This document shows positions 1 through 8,575 of a DNA stretch of 62,756 nt, in pieces. Source of the DNA: Thiomicrorhabdus sp034722175. GTDB taxonomy: Bacteria; Pseudomonadota; Gammaproteobacteria; Thiomicrospirales; Thiomicrospiraceae. The stretch lies in contig JAYENR010000072.1 of the NCBI GenBank assembly GCA_034722175.1, positions 1 through 62,756 of the forward strand, given 5' to 3'. The position numbers and the translations under genes are program-made. The notes under the pieces were generated by a model. The model saw nothing but the letters and a program-made list of their open reading frames with translations, was not told the origin of the DNA and searched no databases. Position 1 is the stretch's first letter. Every line of letters begins with the position of its first letter.

Positions 1-94
1 GATTGCAGCGGTGATGCGTAAATTACTTCATATTGTGTTTGCCATTTTAAAGAGCGGCAAACCTTTTGATCCAGAATATAAGATCCGTGCTTGA
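1..94 (+). mobile_element. IS110-family transposase, C-terminal fragment (cut by window edge)
   Basis: Reading from base 2, the frame gives about 30 residues ending ...AVMRKLLHIVFAILKSGKPF... and then a TGA stop at 92-94. The pattern R-K-L-L..hydrophobic..L-K-S-G-K-P-F/W-D-P is typical of the extreme C-terminus of IS110/IS1111 transposases (Transposase_20 domain), DEDD enzymes that lack classical terminal inverted repeats. Only the tail is in the window, so completeness and subgroup are unknown. The final codons and about 25 bp of 3' flank recur, inverted, at the other end of the window. Confidence 0.75.
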
Positions 95-119
95 CCTTGT
101 GGTTTAAACACGGTATCTG
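83..119 (+). repeat. 37-bp repeat, copy 1 (IS110 end), inverted copy at 62720-62756
   Basis: Bases 83-119 cover the last three codons and stop of the IS110-type transposase plus 25 bp of non-coding flank. They are identical to the reverse complement of 62720-62756. The sequences diverge at base 120, so the element probably ends at or just before 119. Confidence 0.85.
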
Positions 120-174
120 CTTAGTTTAGAAAAACCTTAATTTTGGATCCATTAGGCTAATTAAAGTTAAAACA

Positions 175-468
175 GTGAAATCTAATAATCCAAACATGCC
201 ACGAATTAATATTAAAGATTTTCAAGCCATACCCAATGTGGGCAAGGTAACGGCCAAGGAGTTTTTGCGCTTAGGCTTAAACAAGCCGATGGATCTAGTG
301 GGTCAGAACCCTTATCAATTGTTTGACGAACTTTGTGTACTAAGCCAGCAACAGCTTGATCCTTGCCTACTTGATGTATTTATTTCTGCCGTTAACTTTA
401 TGGAAGGGGGCGCACCTAGAAAGTGGTGGGAGTTTACTCAAGAGCGTAAATCAAAGTGGAACCGCTAA
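175..468 (+). CDS. Cdd1-type helix-hairpin-helix protein
   Basis: A 97-residue protein resembling the small Cdd1 ("pathogenicity locus") family, whose fold is a helix-hairpin-helix. Supporting stretches are IPNVGKVTAKEFLRLGL (HhH hairpin with G-K, about residues 20-36), the DPCLLDVFISAVNFMEGG core, and the terminal WWEFT. Family members are usually about 90-100 residues, so it is full length. The start is GTG at 175 or possibly ATG at 196; neither has a strong Shine-Dalgarno. The family has no firmly established function, and DNA binding is only implied by the fold. It is convergent with rluF and follows an IS110 end. Confidence 0.75.
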   Translation: MKSNNPNMPRINIKDFQAIPNVGKVTAKEFLRLGLNKPMDLVGQNPYQLFDELCVLSQQQLDPCLLDVFISAVNFMEGGAPRKWWEFTQERKSKWNR

Positions 469-524
469 TTAAACTGACCTTCCTAGTCTCTGACATGATT
501 AGAGTAGTGTGCATCTAAACTCAC

Positions 525-532
525 CAGGCCTG
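525..532. repeat. CAGGCCTG palindrome, 57 nt after a stop codon
   Basis: One of about 20 exact copies of this 8-bp palindrome in the window. It lies between the convergent Cdd1-type gene and rluF. Outer bases are ACC...TTC. The other copies are discussed in the findings. Confidence 0.8.
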
Positions 533-579
533 TTCAAAGTCAAAACTTGGCTAGAACAAGCTTTTAAAGCTTAAAACGA

Positions 580-1446
580 TTATCTGTTTGGTTTTTTAAC
601 CCTGTTTTTACGCTGCTCTTGAATCTCACGGTATTCACGCTTGGTCCAGTTTTGAGCTTTCGGGCGCTTTTGTGATGTTTTTGACGCAGTTTTTTGAGAT
701 TTAGACACAGCTTGATTCATCTCTTTCATCTCTTCAGCAGTTAAATCTCGCCACTGTCCTGGTTTAAGGTCGCCTAAATGTACATTCATAATTCGAGTTC
801 GTTTTAGTTTTACGACCTCATAACCCAAGTATTCACACATACGACGAATCTGGCGGTTTAATCCCTGCGTTAAGATTATTTTAAAAACCGTACGACTCTG
901 CATAGTGACTTTGGAAGGCTTGGTAATGGTACCTAAAATCGGCACCCCTTTTGACATGTGCGTAATAAACGATTCGGTTAAAGGCTTATCAACCGTCACG
1001 ACATACTCTTTATCGTGTGCATTTTCTGCACGTAAAATCTTATTAACAATATCCCCGTCATTGGTCAATAAGATTAGCCCTTCAGATGGTTTGTCGATTC
1101 GGCCAATTGGAAATATACGCTCTTTGTGGTGGATAGCATCGACAATATTGTCTTTAATATTAGTGTCGGTAATACAGATAATGCCAACCGGTTTGTTGTA
1201 AGCGATATAGATACGGTCGGACTTGTTTTCAGGCACTGCTTGAATTTGTGTACCATCCACTTTAACAAGATCCCCTGCCGTTACTTTAGTTCCAAGTTCC
1301 GGTACCTTGCCATTAATGGTGACACGGTTTTGTTCAATCAAACGATCGGCTTCACGACGTGAACAAAAACCGGATTCACTAATAAATTTATTAAGGCGTT
1401 TTTCTGTTGGCGTGCTCAAACGAATATCCAAATATGTCTGTTTCAA
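580..1446 (-). CDS. rluF: 23S rRNA pseudouridine synthase RluF
   Basis: Pseudouridine synthase of the RsuA/RluB/E/F family; the closest match in memory is E. coli RluF (290 aa), which modifies U2604 of 23S rRNA. An N-terminal S4 RNA-binding domain is visible (RLNKFISESGFCSRREADRL, about residues 17-36). The catalytic motif GRIDKPSEGLILLTNDGD holds the conserved Asp at about residue 119. The family hallmark GLNRQIRRMCEYLGYEV is at about 195-211. A lysine/arginine-rich tail follows, as in E. coli. The length of 288 residues fits RluF better than the shorter RluE. It is convergent with the upstream Cdd1-type gene. Confidence 0.9.
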   Translation of the reverse strand: MKQTYLDIRLSTPTEKRLNKFISESGFCSRREADRLIEQNRVTINGKVPELGTKVTAGDLVKVDGTQIQAVPENKSDRIYIAYNKPVGIICITDTNIKDNIVDAIHHKERIFPIGRIDKPSEGLILLTNDGDIVNKILRAENAHDKEYVVTVDKPLTESFITHMSKGVPILGTITKPSKVTMQSRTVFKIILTQGLNRQIRRMCEYLGYEVVKLKRTRIMNVHLGDLKPGQWRDLTAEEMKEMNQAVSKSQKTASKTSQKRPKAQNWTKREYREIQEQRKNRVKKPNR

Positions 1447-1499
1447 TAATAGAAGGTATTAAACCATAACCTAGACGATTTGATTTAAGCTATTAGAGT

Positions 1500-2600
1500 T
1501 TAGGGCTTCTTAAAAAACCGCATCTCTAACATTAACCTCAAGGTGTAATCAGGCTGTTTAAAATCATTATTTTCCGTCCATTTAACTCCGGGCTCAACCT
1601 CAAAATAGAGCCAGTTTTTATAAACTCGTTCACGCCAATTAACACTTAAGCCATACCCGGTTGTATGCGCACCGATATTCTGAGTATCCCAACGTCCCCA
1701 TGTCTGGTAGGTTAGGATACGATAAGGGTTAATGACTTCATACAAAAGAAGACGTTGAGTTAAATCATAATAGGTTTCATCTTGCCACCACACACCATCA
1801 CTTTGCGCTCTGAGTAGATGGGCTTTATCTAAGGGCTTATCAAACACCAACTTTGATTCTAAACCAGGGCCGGCAGCGCTTTCCCAAAACAAGCTATGAC
1901 TCATTCGATGATTCCAACCTGAATCATAGTCCCACTCAAAGCGTTTTTTTAAACGAAGGTACGGATCAAGGTGGCTAATATTTTTAAAGTTAACACCAAA
2001 GTCAAGAATCAACTCTCGTTTTTTTAGCTCATCCAAGACAACCTGTAGACTAAATGAGGCAGATCCCTCCTCTTCAATCACTTCATTAACTTGTTCACTG
2101 TTAGCTTGCCCTTTAACACTGCTATCTTGACTGGTTACAAATAAATGCCAACGTTTTCGTAATCTGGGTAGCTCAAATTTAGCTCTTAAACGTAATTGCA
2201 TCTCTATTTGACCAGAGTCATGAAAAACCACGGGGGTCATAATATCTAAGCGACTGCCTTTTGAAAGTTCAAAAGACTCTTCTGTACCAAAGTAATTATC
2301 AATACCTTCACCGGTATTTTGAACATATCCTCCCAGCCAAACATGAAAGGACTCTAACTTATCTAATGAATGACTTAACCAAGTTGGATTGGTTCCTTCC
2401 AACAAATATTGTTTCGGTTCTTCGGGGTCACTTAATGAGCTGTTTGAAGTAGGAACTGAGTCTTGAGGTACGACTATCGTCAATGCCGCAGGCGATTCTG
2501 AAGCAGTCTTTTCTGTCTGAGCAAACACCATGCTTGGAAAATTAGCACAACTGATCAATGCTAAGCTCGTTATAATACTGCGTTTTATCCTATTCAGCAC
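1500..2600 (-). CDS. predicted exported, possibly outer-membrane, protein of unknown function
   Basis: A 366-residue protein not recognised as a named family. It begins with a basic N-terminus and a hydrophobic stretch ending FPSMVFAQ, which looks like a Sec signal peptide cleaved near residue 28. After a low-complexity Ser/Glu/Pro linker, the rest is rich in alternating aromatic/polar strands (DIMTPVVFHDSGQIEMQLRLRAKF, TTGYGLSVNWRERVYKNWLYFEVEPG). It ends LRLMLEMRFFKKP, suggesting an outer-membrane beta-barrel. The start appears to be GTG at 2598-2600. It is divergent from the 2620 gene with only 19 bp between start codons. Confidence 0.6.
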   Translation of the reverse strand: MLNRIKRSIITSLALISCANFPSMVFAQTEKTASESPAALTIVVPQDSVPTSNSSLSDPEEPKQYLLEGTNPTWLSHSLDKLESFHVWLGGYVQNTGEGIDNYFGTEESFELSKGSRLDIMTPVVFHDSGQIEMQLRLRAKFELPRLRKRWHLFVTSQDSSVKGQANSEQVNEVIEEEGSASFSLQVVLDELKKRELILDFGVNFKNISHLDPYLRLKKRFEWDYDSGWNHRMSHSLFWESAAGPGLESKLVFDKPLDKAHLLRAQSDGVWWQDETYYDLTQRLLLYEVINPYRILTYQTWGRWDTQNIGAHTTGYGLSVNWRERVYKNWLYFEVEPGVKWTENNDFKQPDYTLRLMLEMRFFKKP

Positions 2601-2619
2601 TAGAAGCCCCTATTACCCT

Positions 2620-3126
2620 ATGACCGATGCTATTTCGCAAATTCAAGCGGACTACGAACCACTTGAAGACAGAATACTCTTAAATATTACCACGCAAAAT
2701 CAACAAGTCTATTCTGTTTGGCTAACTCGTCGCTATCTGAAATTACTGATACCGGCTTTACAGGGTAAACATCCAAGAACGGGCAGTCTCTTACTATCGG
2801 ATGAAGAACTCGGGTTACTACATCAATCTTTAACGGATGAAGAGTTAGGTTCTCCGGTATTTTCTAATTATGAAGTGCCTGAAGAAGCAGAGTTTCCACT
2901 AGGTGAACAGACCATCATTTTGGCTAAAATTGGATTTACAGATTTAAATACAGCACACCCAATAATTGAATTTAATCCGGAACAAGGTGCTGGTTTTTCT
3001 CTACCTTATGAAGCTTATGTTTTAAAGCGACTCCTTAAAGTCCTTAAACAGGCGTTACAGCGTGCCAATTGGCAGCTAGAGATGGATGACAGTTTAGAGT
3101 TACCAGAACAGCATCTTTTGCATTAA
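2620..3126 (+). CDS. conserved acidic protein of unknown function
   Basis: A predicted soluble protein of 168 residues. I chose the ATG at 2620 (MTDAISQIQADYEPLEDRI) because the longer reading upstream overlaps the divergent gene and reads as an unlikely hydrophobic leader. It has no signal peptide or membrane segment. It is acidic and leucine-rich, with a predicted alpha/beta pattern (ILLNITTQNQQVYSVWLTRR near the N-terminus). I recognise no family. It is followed by the convergent ubiA gene 4 bp after its stop. Confidence 0.6.
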   Translation: MTDAISQIQADYEPLEDRILLNITTQNQQVYSVWLTRRYLKLLIPALQGKHPRTGSLLLSDEELGLLHQSLTDEELGSPVFSNYEVPEEAEFPLGEQTIILAKIGFTDLNTAHPIIEFNPEQGAGFSLPYEAYVLKRLLKVLKQALQRANWQLEMDDSLELPEQHLLH

Positions 3127-3130
3127 GCTC

Positions 3131-3985
3131 CTAAACCAAACTGGTATCGATCACAATCCCCAGTAAGATAATCAGACCAATCCAATGATTTTGTAAAAAG
3201 ACTTTAAAGGCGAGATCTGAATCTTTTTTAGAAAGACGCTTCAAGTCATATAAAAACCAAGTACTAACAATGACTAGACTGAAATAAAAAGAAAGCCCTA
3301 ATTCAAATAACTGACCTACCCAAACTAATAACCCAATCATAATCACTTGAAACAGTGCTGTCCAAGCAACTAAATGATCTGCAAATAGAATCGCCGTTGA
3401 TTTAATACCAACCTTCAAGTCATCTTCCATATCGCCCACAGCATAAGCGGTATCATAAACCAGAGACCAAACCATAGTGGCTGCAAAAATGGGCCAAACT
3501 TGCCAAGGCACATCATTAAGCACTGCTGCAAATCCCATCGGAATCGCCCATGCAAACGCGGCCCCTAAAAAAGCTTGTGGCCAATGAGTATGGCGTTTCA
3601 TAAAGGGATATAAAGCGGCTAAAAAAACCGCTCCAAAAGACAGCCAGACGGTTAGGCTATTAAGGGTAAAAACCAAACCAAAAGCGATTAAACAAAGCAC
3701 CGAAAAGAACAACAACGCTTCTTTACTACTTAGTACACCTGTGGCTAACGGACGATTACAGGTTCGTTCAACTTGACCATCAAAATTTCTATCAGCATAG
3801 TCGTTAATCACACAACCAGCAGAACGCATTAAAATCGCGCCAAAGACAAAGATAAACAGAATCCATAGATCTGGGAAGCCCGATGATGCCAACCATAAAG
3901 CCCATAAAGCAGGCCACAAGACAAGATAAATACCAACAGGCCTGTCCAGTCTTGTTAATGCGATATATGCTTGTAGTTTTGTCAT
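3131..3985 (-). CDS. ubiA: 4-hydroxybenzoate octaprenyltransferase
   Basis: Inner-membrane prenyltransferase of ubiquinone biosynthesis, joining the octaprenyl chain to 4-hydroxybenzoate. The first Asp-rich motif NDYADRNFD (about residues 61-69) and the second, DTAYAVGDMEDD (about 178-189), are both intact. They lie in a protein of 284 residues with about eight hydrophobic segments and the typical N-terminal LTRLDRPVGIYLVLWPALWAL. Its ATG overlaps the stop of the 84-residue gene upstream by 4 bp, so the two are translationally coupled. No chorismate lyase (ubiC) gene is adjacent. Confidence 0.92.
   Translation of the reverse strand: MTKLQAYIALTRLDRPVGIYLVLWPALWALWLASSGFPDLWILFIFVFGAILMRSAGCVINDYADRNFDGQVERTCNRPLATGVLSSKEALLFFSVLCLIAFGLVFTLNSLTVWLSFGAVFLAALYPFMKRHTHWPQAFLGAAFAWAIPMGFAAVLNDVPWQVWPIFAATMVWSLVYDTAYAVGDMEDDLKVGIKSTAILFADHLVAWTALFQVIMIGLLVWVGQLFELGLSFYFSLVIVSTWFLYDLKRLSKKDSDLAFKVFLQNHWIGLIILLGIVIDTSLV
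3937..3944. repeat. CAGGCCTG palindrome inside ubiA
   Basis: Exact copy with matching outer bases (ACAGGCCTGT, 10-bp palindrome), within coding sequence near the ubiA start. Confidence 0.8.
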
Positions 3986-4236
3986 AGGAGTTTTTTAAGT
4001 ATGTTTTGAACTTCTGCCCAGGCGGAAGGAGTCATTTCAAGCTGGGCTTCGGCTTTTCCTTGCTGATCTTTATAGTGCAAACTAACCGACTCTTGGTTCT
4101 TTTGCCATTCAATCATATAACCCCAGCCAACTAAATGAGTTTGACCTGCATCCTGCTTAACCATTACCCAATTGTTTAATGTGAGCTGTTTTTTAAATGC
4201 TTCAGCATGTTTCGGATCAATAATTTGATAACGCAT
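3982..4236 (-). CDS. small protein coupled to ubiA, unknown function
   Basis: A protein of 84 residues with no signal peptide or membrane segment. It contains an aromatic-rich centre (THLVGWGYMIEWQ) and an amphipathic C-terminal helix (WAEVQNILKKLL). I do not recognise the family. The ATGA overlap with ubiA (3982-3985) and the position where many gammaproteobacteria carry ubiC suggest a link to the same pathway. The sequence is too short and unlike UbiC for that to be claimed. Confidence 0.6.
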   Translation of the reverse strand: MRYQIIDPKHAEAFKKQLTLNNWVMVKQDAGQTHLVGWGYMIEWQKNQESVSLHYKDQQGKAEAQLEMTPSAWAEVQNILKKLL

Positions 4237-4245
4237 TAATCTAAC

Positions 4246-4253
4246 CAGGCCTG
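4246..4253. repeat. CAGGCCTG palindrome directly after the glmU stop
   Basis: Exact copy extended to ACCAGGCCTGGT (12-bp palindrome). It fills the short gap between the glmU stop codon and the start of the 84-residue gene. Confidence 0.8.
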
Positions 4254-4254
4254 G

Positions 4255-5619
4255 TCACTTTTTTATAGGCTTAGCCCAGCCTTTTAGAGTTAATTGCTTA
4301 GAACGACTTAGGGTTAATTCATCTGCAGGAACTTCTTTGGTAATGGTTGAACCGGCACCAATTGTCGCACCTGAATTAATTTTAACAGGTGCGACTAACT
4401 GTGAATCTGATCCTACAAAAACATTATCACCAATCTCTGTCAGATGTTTATTCACACCATCGTAGTTACAGGTAATGGTTCCGGCTCCAATATTACAATT
4501 TTCACCCATTAAGGTATCACCAATATAGGTTAAGTGACTCACTTTAGAGCCTTTACCAATCTTCGTCTTTTTAGTTTCAACAAAATTCCCAATCTTTGCA
4601 TCTTCCGCCAATTCTGTACCAGGTCTTAAACGTGCATAAGGACCGATGGTGCAATTTTGGGCAATTGTTGCCTCTTCGATATGTGAAAACGGTTCAATTG
4701 TGACATTGTCGGCAATGGATGCATTTTTGATAATACAGTTAGCCCCAACTTTGACATTGTTGCCTAAGTTAACTTGACCTTCAAAAATGGTATTAACATC
4801 AATTTCAACGTCTTGACCAATAGATACATTACCGCGAATATCGACACGTAATGCATCAATAATGGTTGCACCTTGAGTCATTAATGACTCGACCTGCTGT
4901 CGTTGATAGCGACGTTCAAGATCCTGGAGTTGTGATTTATTATTGACGCCTAACACTTCAATTTCAGATTGTGGTTTAGTGGTATGAACTTCAAAACCAT
5001 CAGCAACACACATAGCGATAATATCCGTAAGATAGTATTCACCTTGGGCATTATCAGACGATAAATTTGCCAACCATGACTTAAGGTATCGACCTTTAAC
5101 CGCCATAATCCCTGTATTGACTTCTTTAATCAGTTTCTGATCAGACGTAGCATCTTTTTCTTCAACAATAGCTTGTACCTGAAAATGATTATCACGGACA
5201 ATACGCCCGTATCCTGTAGAGTCAGTAAGTTCAATAGTGAGTAATGCTAAAGGATGGGGCTCACCCACTAAGGATAAAAGGTCTTGTAAGGTATCAATAG
5301 AAGTAAGTGGTACATCACCGTAAAGAATCAACACCGTATCGTCATCAGAATAATGATCATTAGCTTGAACCACCGCATGTCCAGTCCCTAGTTGTTGTTC
5401 TTGCATAGCAAAACTTAAATGCGCACCCTTAACCACCGACTTAACAGATTCAGCACCATGACCAATGACCGTAATAATATCCGTCGAATCCAAAGATTCT
5501 GCCGTAGAGATTACATGTTGCAGTAATGGCTGCTGTGCCAAAGGCTGTAATACCTTAGGTAACTGAGAACGCATACGAGTCCCTTTACCCGCAGCAAGAA
5601 TAACAACTTTTAAAGACAT
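4255..5619 (-). CDS. glmU: bifunctional GlmU (N-acetylglucosamine-1-P uridyltransferase / glucosamine-1-P acetyltransferase)
   Basis: Makes UDP-N-acetylglucosamine for peptidoglycan and LPS in the cytoplasm. The N-terminal pyrophosphorylase domain starts with VVILAAGKGTRMRSQLPKVL (residues 4-23). The C-terminal half is a left-handed beta-helix of hexapeptide repeats (VKVGANCIIKNASIADNVTI) carrying the acetyltransferase. At 454 residues it is full length. The ATG at 5619 is preceded by TAGGAGA at good spacing, so an upstream in-frame extension is not used. It lies downstream of the atp operon, as in many gammaproteobacteria, but a terminator separates them. Confidence 0.95.
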   Translation of the reverse strand: MSLKVVILAAGKGTRMRSQLPKVLQPLAQQPLLQHVISTAESLDSTDIITVIGHGAESVKSVVKGAHLSFAMQEQQLGTGHAVVQANDHYSDDDTVLILYGDVPLTSIDTLQDLLSLVGEPHPLALLTIELTDSTGYGRIVRDNHFQVQAIVEEKDATSDQKLIKEVNTGIMAVKGRYLKSWLANLSSDNAQGEYYLTDIIAMCVADGFEVHTTKPQSEIEVLGVNNKSQLQDLERRYQRQQVESLMTQGATIIDALRVDIRGNVSIGQDVEIDVNTIFEGQVNLGNNVKVGANCIIKNASIADNVTIEPFSHIEEATIAQNCTIGPYARLRPGTELAEDAKIGNFVETKKTKIGKGSKVSHLTYIGDTLMGENCNIGAGTITCNYDGVNKHLTEIGDNVFVGSDSQLVAPVKINSGATIGAGSTITKEVPADELTLSRSKQLTLKGWAKPIKK

Positions 5620-5701
5620 ACGATTTCTCCTAAAATCTAATCTAAACATACTCAATAAATACGTTTAGATTAGCAACATTTTTGATTTAGAAAAGAGTGG
5701 C

Positions 5702-5780
5702 TGGATTCAAAGTCAAGGCGGCATTAATGAGTGTGGTGTACCACACGACATGTTGCCAACACTAAGATTGGATTCAGGCA
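5702..5780. other. palindromic intergenic segment upstream of glmU
   Basis: The stretch contains a perfect stem GTGTGG/CCACAC around TGTA at 5731-5746. It is flanked by a duplicated GGATTCA (5703-5709 and 5770-5776) and by GGCGGCA/TGTTGCC arms that partly pair. It looks like a single palindromic (REP-like) unit and may lie in the glmU leader. I saw no second copy in the window. Confidence 0.35.
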
Positions 5781-5800
5781 ACTTTTATAAACAATAAAGA

Positions 5801-5827
5801 AAAAAAAAGCGCCTAATAAGGCGCTTT
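5801..5827 (-). terminator. Rho-independent terminator of the atp operon
   Basis: Stem AAAGCGCC (5806-5813), loop TAATAA, stem GGCGCTTT (5820-5827). On the minus strand it is followed by an uninterrupted T run. It begins 18 bp after the atpC stop and separates atp transcription from glmU. Confidence 0.9.
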
Positions 5828-5845
5828 CTTCACAAAGATTAACAA

Positions 5846-6280
5846 TTAAGCCAACCCAGTTTTATGCAAACGATCACGAAGTTTCGTAATCGCTTGAATT
5901 TGTGCAACAGCTTCTGCTAATTCAACTTGAGCACGAGCGATGTCGGTCTCAGATTTAGCATTATCCATTGCTTCTTCAGCACGCTGCTTAGCGGCAAGCG
6001 CTTCAGCTTCATCAAGATCACCTGCACGTATCGCTGAATCAGCTAGTACAGTTACCATGCTTGGTTGAATCTCAATGATACCACCGTTAACGTAGAAGTG
6101 TTCTTCTTCGCCTTCAGTAACAACACGAACTGAACCAGGCTTCAATGAGCTAAGGAACTGGGTATGATGAGGCATAACACCCACCTCACCATCGGCAGCC
6201 TGTGCATAAAGCATCTCAACTTTACCAGAAAAGATAGAACCTTCTGCACTTACAATATCGACTTGCATTGTGACTGCCAT
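5846..6280 (-). CDS. atpC: ATP synthase epsilon subunit
   Basis: Central-stalk epsilon subunit of F1, which couples rotation and inhibits ATP hydrolysis. The N-terminal beta-sandwich (MQVDIVSAEGSIFSGKVEML) contains the conserved GEVGVMPHHTQFLSSLKPG. The C-terminal helical hairpin is the Ala/Glu-rich LDEAEALAAKQRAEEAMDNA. The start is taken as ATG 6280 (MAVTMQ, 144 aa), 7 bp after the atpD stop with AAGGT upstream. Last gene of the operon before the terminator. Confidence 0.94.
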   Translation of the reverse strand: MAVTMQVDIVSAEGSIFSGKVEMLYAQAADGEVGVMPHHTQFLSSLKPGSVRVVTEGEEEHFYVNGGIIEIQPSMVTVLADSAIRAGDLDEAEALAAKQRAEEAMDNAKSETDIARAQVELAEAVAQIQAITKLRDRLHKTGLA

Positions 6281-6286
6281 GATCAA

Positions 6287-7666
6287 TTAACCTTTATACT
6301 TTTTAGATTTCTCTAGAACTTCATCGATGTCACCAGCATACATAAATGCTTGCTCAGCTACATCGTCCAATTCACCAGAGATAATCATTTTGAAACCACG
6401 GATAGTTTCTTTAAGCGGTACATAACGTCCGTCTTCACCAGTGAATACTTTCGCTACGAAGTAAGGCTGAGAGAAGAAACGCTGCATTTTACGAGCGCGT
6501 GCTACAAGTGCACGATCTTCTTCTGAAAGCTCATCCATACCTAGGATCGCAATGATGTCTTTTAACTCTTTATAACGCTGAAGAGTCTGCTGTACACCAC
6601 GTGCTACATCATAGTGCTCTTGACCAACGACTAGTGGATCAAGTTGACGTGAAGTTGAATCCAATGGATCGATCGCAGGATAAATCCCTGTTTCAGCGAT
6701 AGCACGGTTCAATACAACAGTCGCATCTAAGTGAGCGAATGTCGTTGCAGGAGCTGGATCTGTTAAATCATCCGCAGGTACGTATACCGCTTGGATTGAT
6801 GTGATAGAACCAGTCTTAGTAGACGTAATACGCTCTTGTACCTGACCCATCTCTTGTGTAAGAGTTGGCTGGTAACCTACCGCAGATGGTAAACGACCTA
6901 ACAATGCAGATACTTCAGTACCAGCTAGAGTATAACGGTAGATGTTATCTACGAAGAATAAGATATCACGACCTTCATCACGGAAGTATTCAGCCATTGT
7001 TAAACCTGTTAGGGCAACACGTAAACGGTTTCCTGGAGGCTCATTCATCTGACCATATACTAGAGCTACTTTATCAAGTACTCCAGATTCTTCCATTTCA
7101 TAATAGAAATCGTTACCTTCACGAGTACGCTCACCTACACCAGCAAATACTGAGTAACCAGAGTGTTCCATCGCGATGTTACGAATAAGCTCCATCATGT
7201 TAACTGTCTTACCAACACCAGCACCACCGAATAAACCTACTTTACCACCCTTAGCGAATGGGCAGATTAGATCGATAACTTTAACACCAGTTTCTAGTAA
7301 TTCTTCAGACGCCGCTAGCTCATCAAATGCTGGAGCTGGACGGTGAATTTTGCTCATCGCTTCCGACTCAACAGGACCCGCATTATCAATTGGGTTACCT
7401 AGAACGTCGAAGATACGGCCAAGTGTTGCCTTACCTACTGGTACTGAAATTGGAGCACCAGTATTAGAAACAGCCATGCTGCGCTTAAGACCATCAGATG
7501 AACCCATTGCGATTGCACGCACTTTGTTATCACCGATTTGCTGTTGTACTTCAAGAGTTAGATCTTGTCCGTCAACAGTTAACGCGTCATAGATGTTTGG
7601 TAAATCAGCACCTTTAAACTCGACGTCAACAACGGCGCCGATAATTTGTACTATTTTTCCACTCAT
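6287..7666 (-). CDS. atpD: ATP synthase beta subunit
   Basis: Catalytic subunit of F1. Walker A GGAGVGKT (about residue 150), the catalytic GERTREGNDFYYEM, Walker B ILFFVDNIYR and the DELSEED motif are all present. At 459 residues it is normal. The ATG at 7666 (MSGKIVQIIGAVVDVEF) fits the family start; the in-frame extension to 7723 runs into atpG and is not used. The conserved Walker B neighbourhood usually reads FIDNIFR; the Y here is conservative. Confidence 0.96.
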   Translation of the reverse strand: MSGKIVQIIGAVVDVEFKGADLPNIYDALTVDGQDLTLEVQQQIGDNKVRAIAMGSSDGLKRSMAVSNTGAPISVPVGKATLGRIFDVLGNPIDNAGPVESEAMSKIHRPAPAFDELAASEELLETGVKVIDLICPFAKGGKVGLFGGAGVGKTVNMMELIRNIAMEHSGYSVFAGVGERTREGNDFYYEMEESGVLDKVALVYGQMNEPPGNRLRVALTGLTMAEYFRDEGRDILFFVDNIYRYTLAGTEVSALLGRLPSAVGYQPTLTQEMGQVQERITSTKTGSITSIQAVYVPADDLTDPAPATTFAHLDATVVLNRAIAETGIYPAIDPLDSTSRQLDPLVVGQEHYDVARGVQQTLQRYKELKDIIAILGMDELSEEDRALVARARKMQRFFSQPYFVAKVFTGEDGRYVPLKETIRGFKMIISGELDDVAEQAFMYAGDIDEVLEKSKKYKG

Positions 7667-7697
7667 AATCTTTAACCTTTTATTGAAACTTTCAAAC

Positions 7698-8561
7698 TTA
7701 TACAGCTGCTGAACCAGCAACAATTTCTGAAATTTCAGCAGTGATCGCAGCTTGACGTGCCTTGTTATAAGACAGCTTCAATTCGCTGATCATTTCACCG
7801 GCATTGTCTGTTGCATTTTTCATTGCAATCATACGAGCACTTTGCTCACAAGATGCATTTTCTACAACAGCACCAAACACGGTGGCTTCGATATAACGAC
7901 GCATTAGTAAGTCTAATGCTGTAGGCGCATCAGGCTCATATAAATAATCCCAATGTGTCTCGCTTGTATTTTCTTCAGCCTGCAAAGGAACTAGCTGTTG
8001 TACTGTAGGTTGTTGTGTCATTGTATTAACGAATTCGTTTGAAGCTAAATACACTTCATCAATGTCACCCTCATCAAACTTGTCTAAAACAACTTTGATT
8101 GTACCAACTAGGTCCTCAATGTGAGGGGTATCACCCAAGTCTGAAACGGTTGCAACCACATTACCACCGTATGAACGGAAGAATGTTTGTGCTTTGTTTC
8201 CAACTAAGGCAAGTTCAACCTCTACACCTTGCTCATTCCAAGCCTGTAGCTTAGGAAGAATTGCACGGAATAAGTTTGAGTTTAAACCACCACAAAGTCC
8301 ACGATCAGAAGAGATAACCACTAGACCGATACGTTTTACTGATTCACGAACTTGAGTATAAGGATGCTTATACTCAGGATGTGCACCAGAAACGTGTCTA
8401 ATGACTCTCTTAACTTTCTCGACGTATGGTTTTGTCGCTTCCATGCGGGCTTGAGCCTTACGCATTTTAGACGCCGCAACCATTTCCATGGCTTTAGTGA
8501 TTTTTTTGGTATTTGTTACGGACTTAATTTTTGCCCGTATTTCTTTACTACCGCCTGCCAT
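7698..8561 (-). CDS. atpG: ATP synthase gamma subunit
   Basis: Rotating central shaft of F1. N-terminal AGGSKEIRAKIKSVTNTKKITKAMEMVAASKMRKAQ and C-terminal MIAMKNATDNAGEMISELKLSYNKARQAAITAEISEIVAGSAA are the two coiled-coil helices typical of the family. Residues near SSDRGLCGGLN (about 85-95) are the conserved Rossmann-like part. 287 residues is full length. It sits between atpA and atpD in the standard order, 14 bp after atpA. Confidence 0.95.
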   Translation of the reverse strand: MAGGSKEIRAKIKSVTNTKKITKAMEMVAASKMRKAQARMEATKPYVEKVKRVIRHVSGAHPEYKHPYTQVRESVKRIGLVVISSDRGLCGGLNSNLFRAILPKLQAWNEQGVEVELALVGNKAQTFFRSYGGNVVATVSDLGDTPHIEDLVGTIKVVLDKFDEGDIDEVYLASNEFVNTMTQQPTVQQLVPLQAEENTSETHWDYLYEPDAPTALDLLMRRYIEATVFGAVVENASCEQSARMIAMKNATDNAGEMISELKLSYNKARQAAITAEISEIVAGSAAV

Positions 8562-8575
8562 GGCCTACTCCTTGA

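Noticed and set aside
905..1362. Open frames on the plus strand opposite rluF
   Set aside because: They are shadows of the well-supported rluF frame and show no protein features of their own.
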